From the NCBI RefSeq assembly GCF_029625335.1, contig NZ_CP121111.1, positions 2,418,001-2,482,000 on the forward strand: DNA of 64,000 bases. Reading direction: 5' to 3'. Shown here piece by piece: positions 63,648-64,000 of this stretch (positions are counted from its first letter, which is position 1; each line of letters starts with the position of its first letter). The translations under genes were made by a program, and so were the position numbers. Below the pieces are notes generated by a model. That model worked only from the letters and a program-made list of their open reading frames with translations. It had not been told where the DNA came from and ran no database searches. The stretch is from Flavobacterium nitratireducens (GTDB taxonomy: Bacteria; Bacteroidota; Bacteroidia; Flavobacteriales; Flavobacteriaceae).

Positions 63648-64000
63648 ATGAAAAAAATAATCCTTTTCACATTCGTATTAGCTTTGGTAATGCTTAGTTG
63701 TAATTCGAAAAATAAAGAAGTAAAAGCGGCAGAAGGACAAGAAGTTGTAAATACTGAGGCTCAATATAGTTGTCCGATGCATCCAGAAATCACGGGAAAA
63801 GCAGGAGATGTATGTAGTGAATGCGGTATGGAACTGGAAGCAAAGTCAACAGAAATTGTTGAAGATACCAAAGTAGATATTCCAGAAGTTACTGAGGCAG
63901 TAAAATCGACTGTTTCTACTGAAGCTATTGTTAATGGTTATTTGAAAGTTAAAAATGCTTTGGCAAATGATAATTCGGAAGAGGCTGCAACAGCTGCCAA
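63648..64000 (+). CDS. Heavy-metal-binding-domain lipoprotein (DUF3347-type), 3' end beyond window
   Basis: ATG 63648 opens a frame that is still open at the window end (117 codons visible). The signal MKKIILFTFVLALVMLSC has the lipobox LSC. Residues about 43-66 hold the heavy-metal-binding motif YSCPMHPEITGKAGDVCSEC followed by GMEL. The later EAIVNGYLKVKNALANDNSE resembles the start of a DUF3347 domain, common in flavobacterial copper/heavy-metal efflux clusters. It probably begins or continues such a cluster with the HMA gene 28 bp upstream. Confidence 0.85.
   Translation, partial: MKKIILFTFVLALVMLSCNSKNKEVKAAEGQEVVNTEAQYSCPMHPEITGKAGDVCSECGMELEAKSTEIVEDTKVDIPEVTEAVKSTVSTEAIVNGYLKVKNALANDNSEEAATAA

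Noticed and set aside
1-64000. tRNA, rRNA, CRISPR or insertion-sequence features
   Set aside because: Gaps between genes are mostly short; no tRNA-like T-loop, no spaced direct repeats and no transposase-like protein was seen.

Overview
The window is AT-rich chromosomal DNA from a member of the Bacteroidota, most likely Flavobacterium or a close relative. The evidence is a SusC/SusD pair, the type IX secretion and gliding proteins SprA, PorP/SprF and a RemB-like protein, promoters of the form TTG-N18-23-TAnnTTTG, and flavobacterial gene orders such as ruvA-sprA-gcvH and CBS-nadK-uppS-bamA-ompH-ompH-murI. No rRNA, tRNA, CRISPR array, insertion sequence or prophage was seen.

Region 1 (1-22.3 kb) is a carbohydrate-utilisation island. 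It opens with the C-terminal half of a GH65 enzyme. A SusC/SusD pair follows, then two tandem FG-GAP/ASPIC-UnbV lipoproteins, a vanadium-haloperoxidase/PAP2-like lipoprotein and a membrane-anchored GyrI-like protein. A second transcription unit encodes a sucrose-type MFS transporter, a PfkB sugar kinase, a GH13_18 sucrose-phosphorylase-like enzyme, a second MFS transporter and a GH37 trehalase. Paired CGAAAACGTTTTCG-type palindromes lie in front of both units, so one LacI-family regulator (not in the window) probably controls both. The inferred scheme is import of a glucosyl disaccharide across the outer membrane by SusCD, transport by MFS carriers, phosphorolysis or hydrolysis in the cytoplasm, and phosphorylation of the released hexose. 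The trehalase resembles fungal neutral trehalases, including an N-terminal Ca2+-binding loop.

Region 2 (22.4-48.3 kb) is mostly core genome: a CBS protein, ruvA, sprA, gcvH, a VanZ-like gene, deoC and remB-like. A cytochrome oxidase assembly/subunit cluster follows (cyoE, two subunit III genes, subunit IV, two Sco-like genes of which one lacks the copper cysteines, DUF420, a small membrane protein). Then come a DUF4403 lipoprotein, a TolC/HlyD efflux pair, tsaB, an Nfu protein with a doubled N-domain, porP/sprF and a gamma-carbonic-anhydrase-like protein.

Region 3 (48.3-59.0 kb) begins with a gene-poor gap of about 0.57 kb. The minus-strand envelope operon follows (CBS, nadK, DUF6089-like, uppS, bamA, two ompH/skp-like genes, then murI), divergent from pdxJ and an alpha/beta hydrolase.

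Region 4 (59.1-64 kb) holds a broken GH43 gene beside an intact double-GH43 paralogue, a small four-helix membrane protein, and the start of a heavy-metal handling cluster (Cys-rich protein, HMA protein, heavy-metal-binding lipoprotein cut by the window end).

A striking property of the sequence is that seven genes (pfkB-like, sprA, vanZ-like, hlyD-like, ompH-like, nadK, GH43) are each split by a one-base frameshift. Six of the seven look like single-base deletions, mostly in A/T runs. Because nadK and bamA-linked ompH are core genes and the protein sequence resumes cleanly after each shift, sequencing or assembly error is the first explanation to test. Transcriptional slippage at A7-A8 runs is the more interesting alternative.
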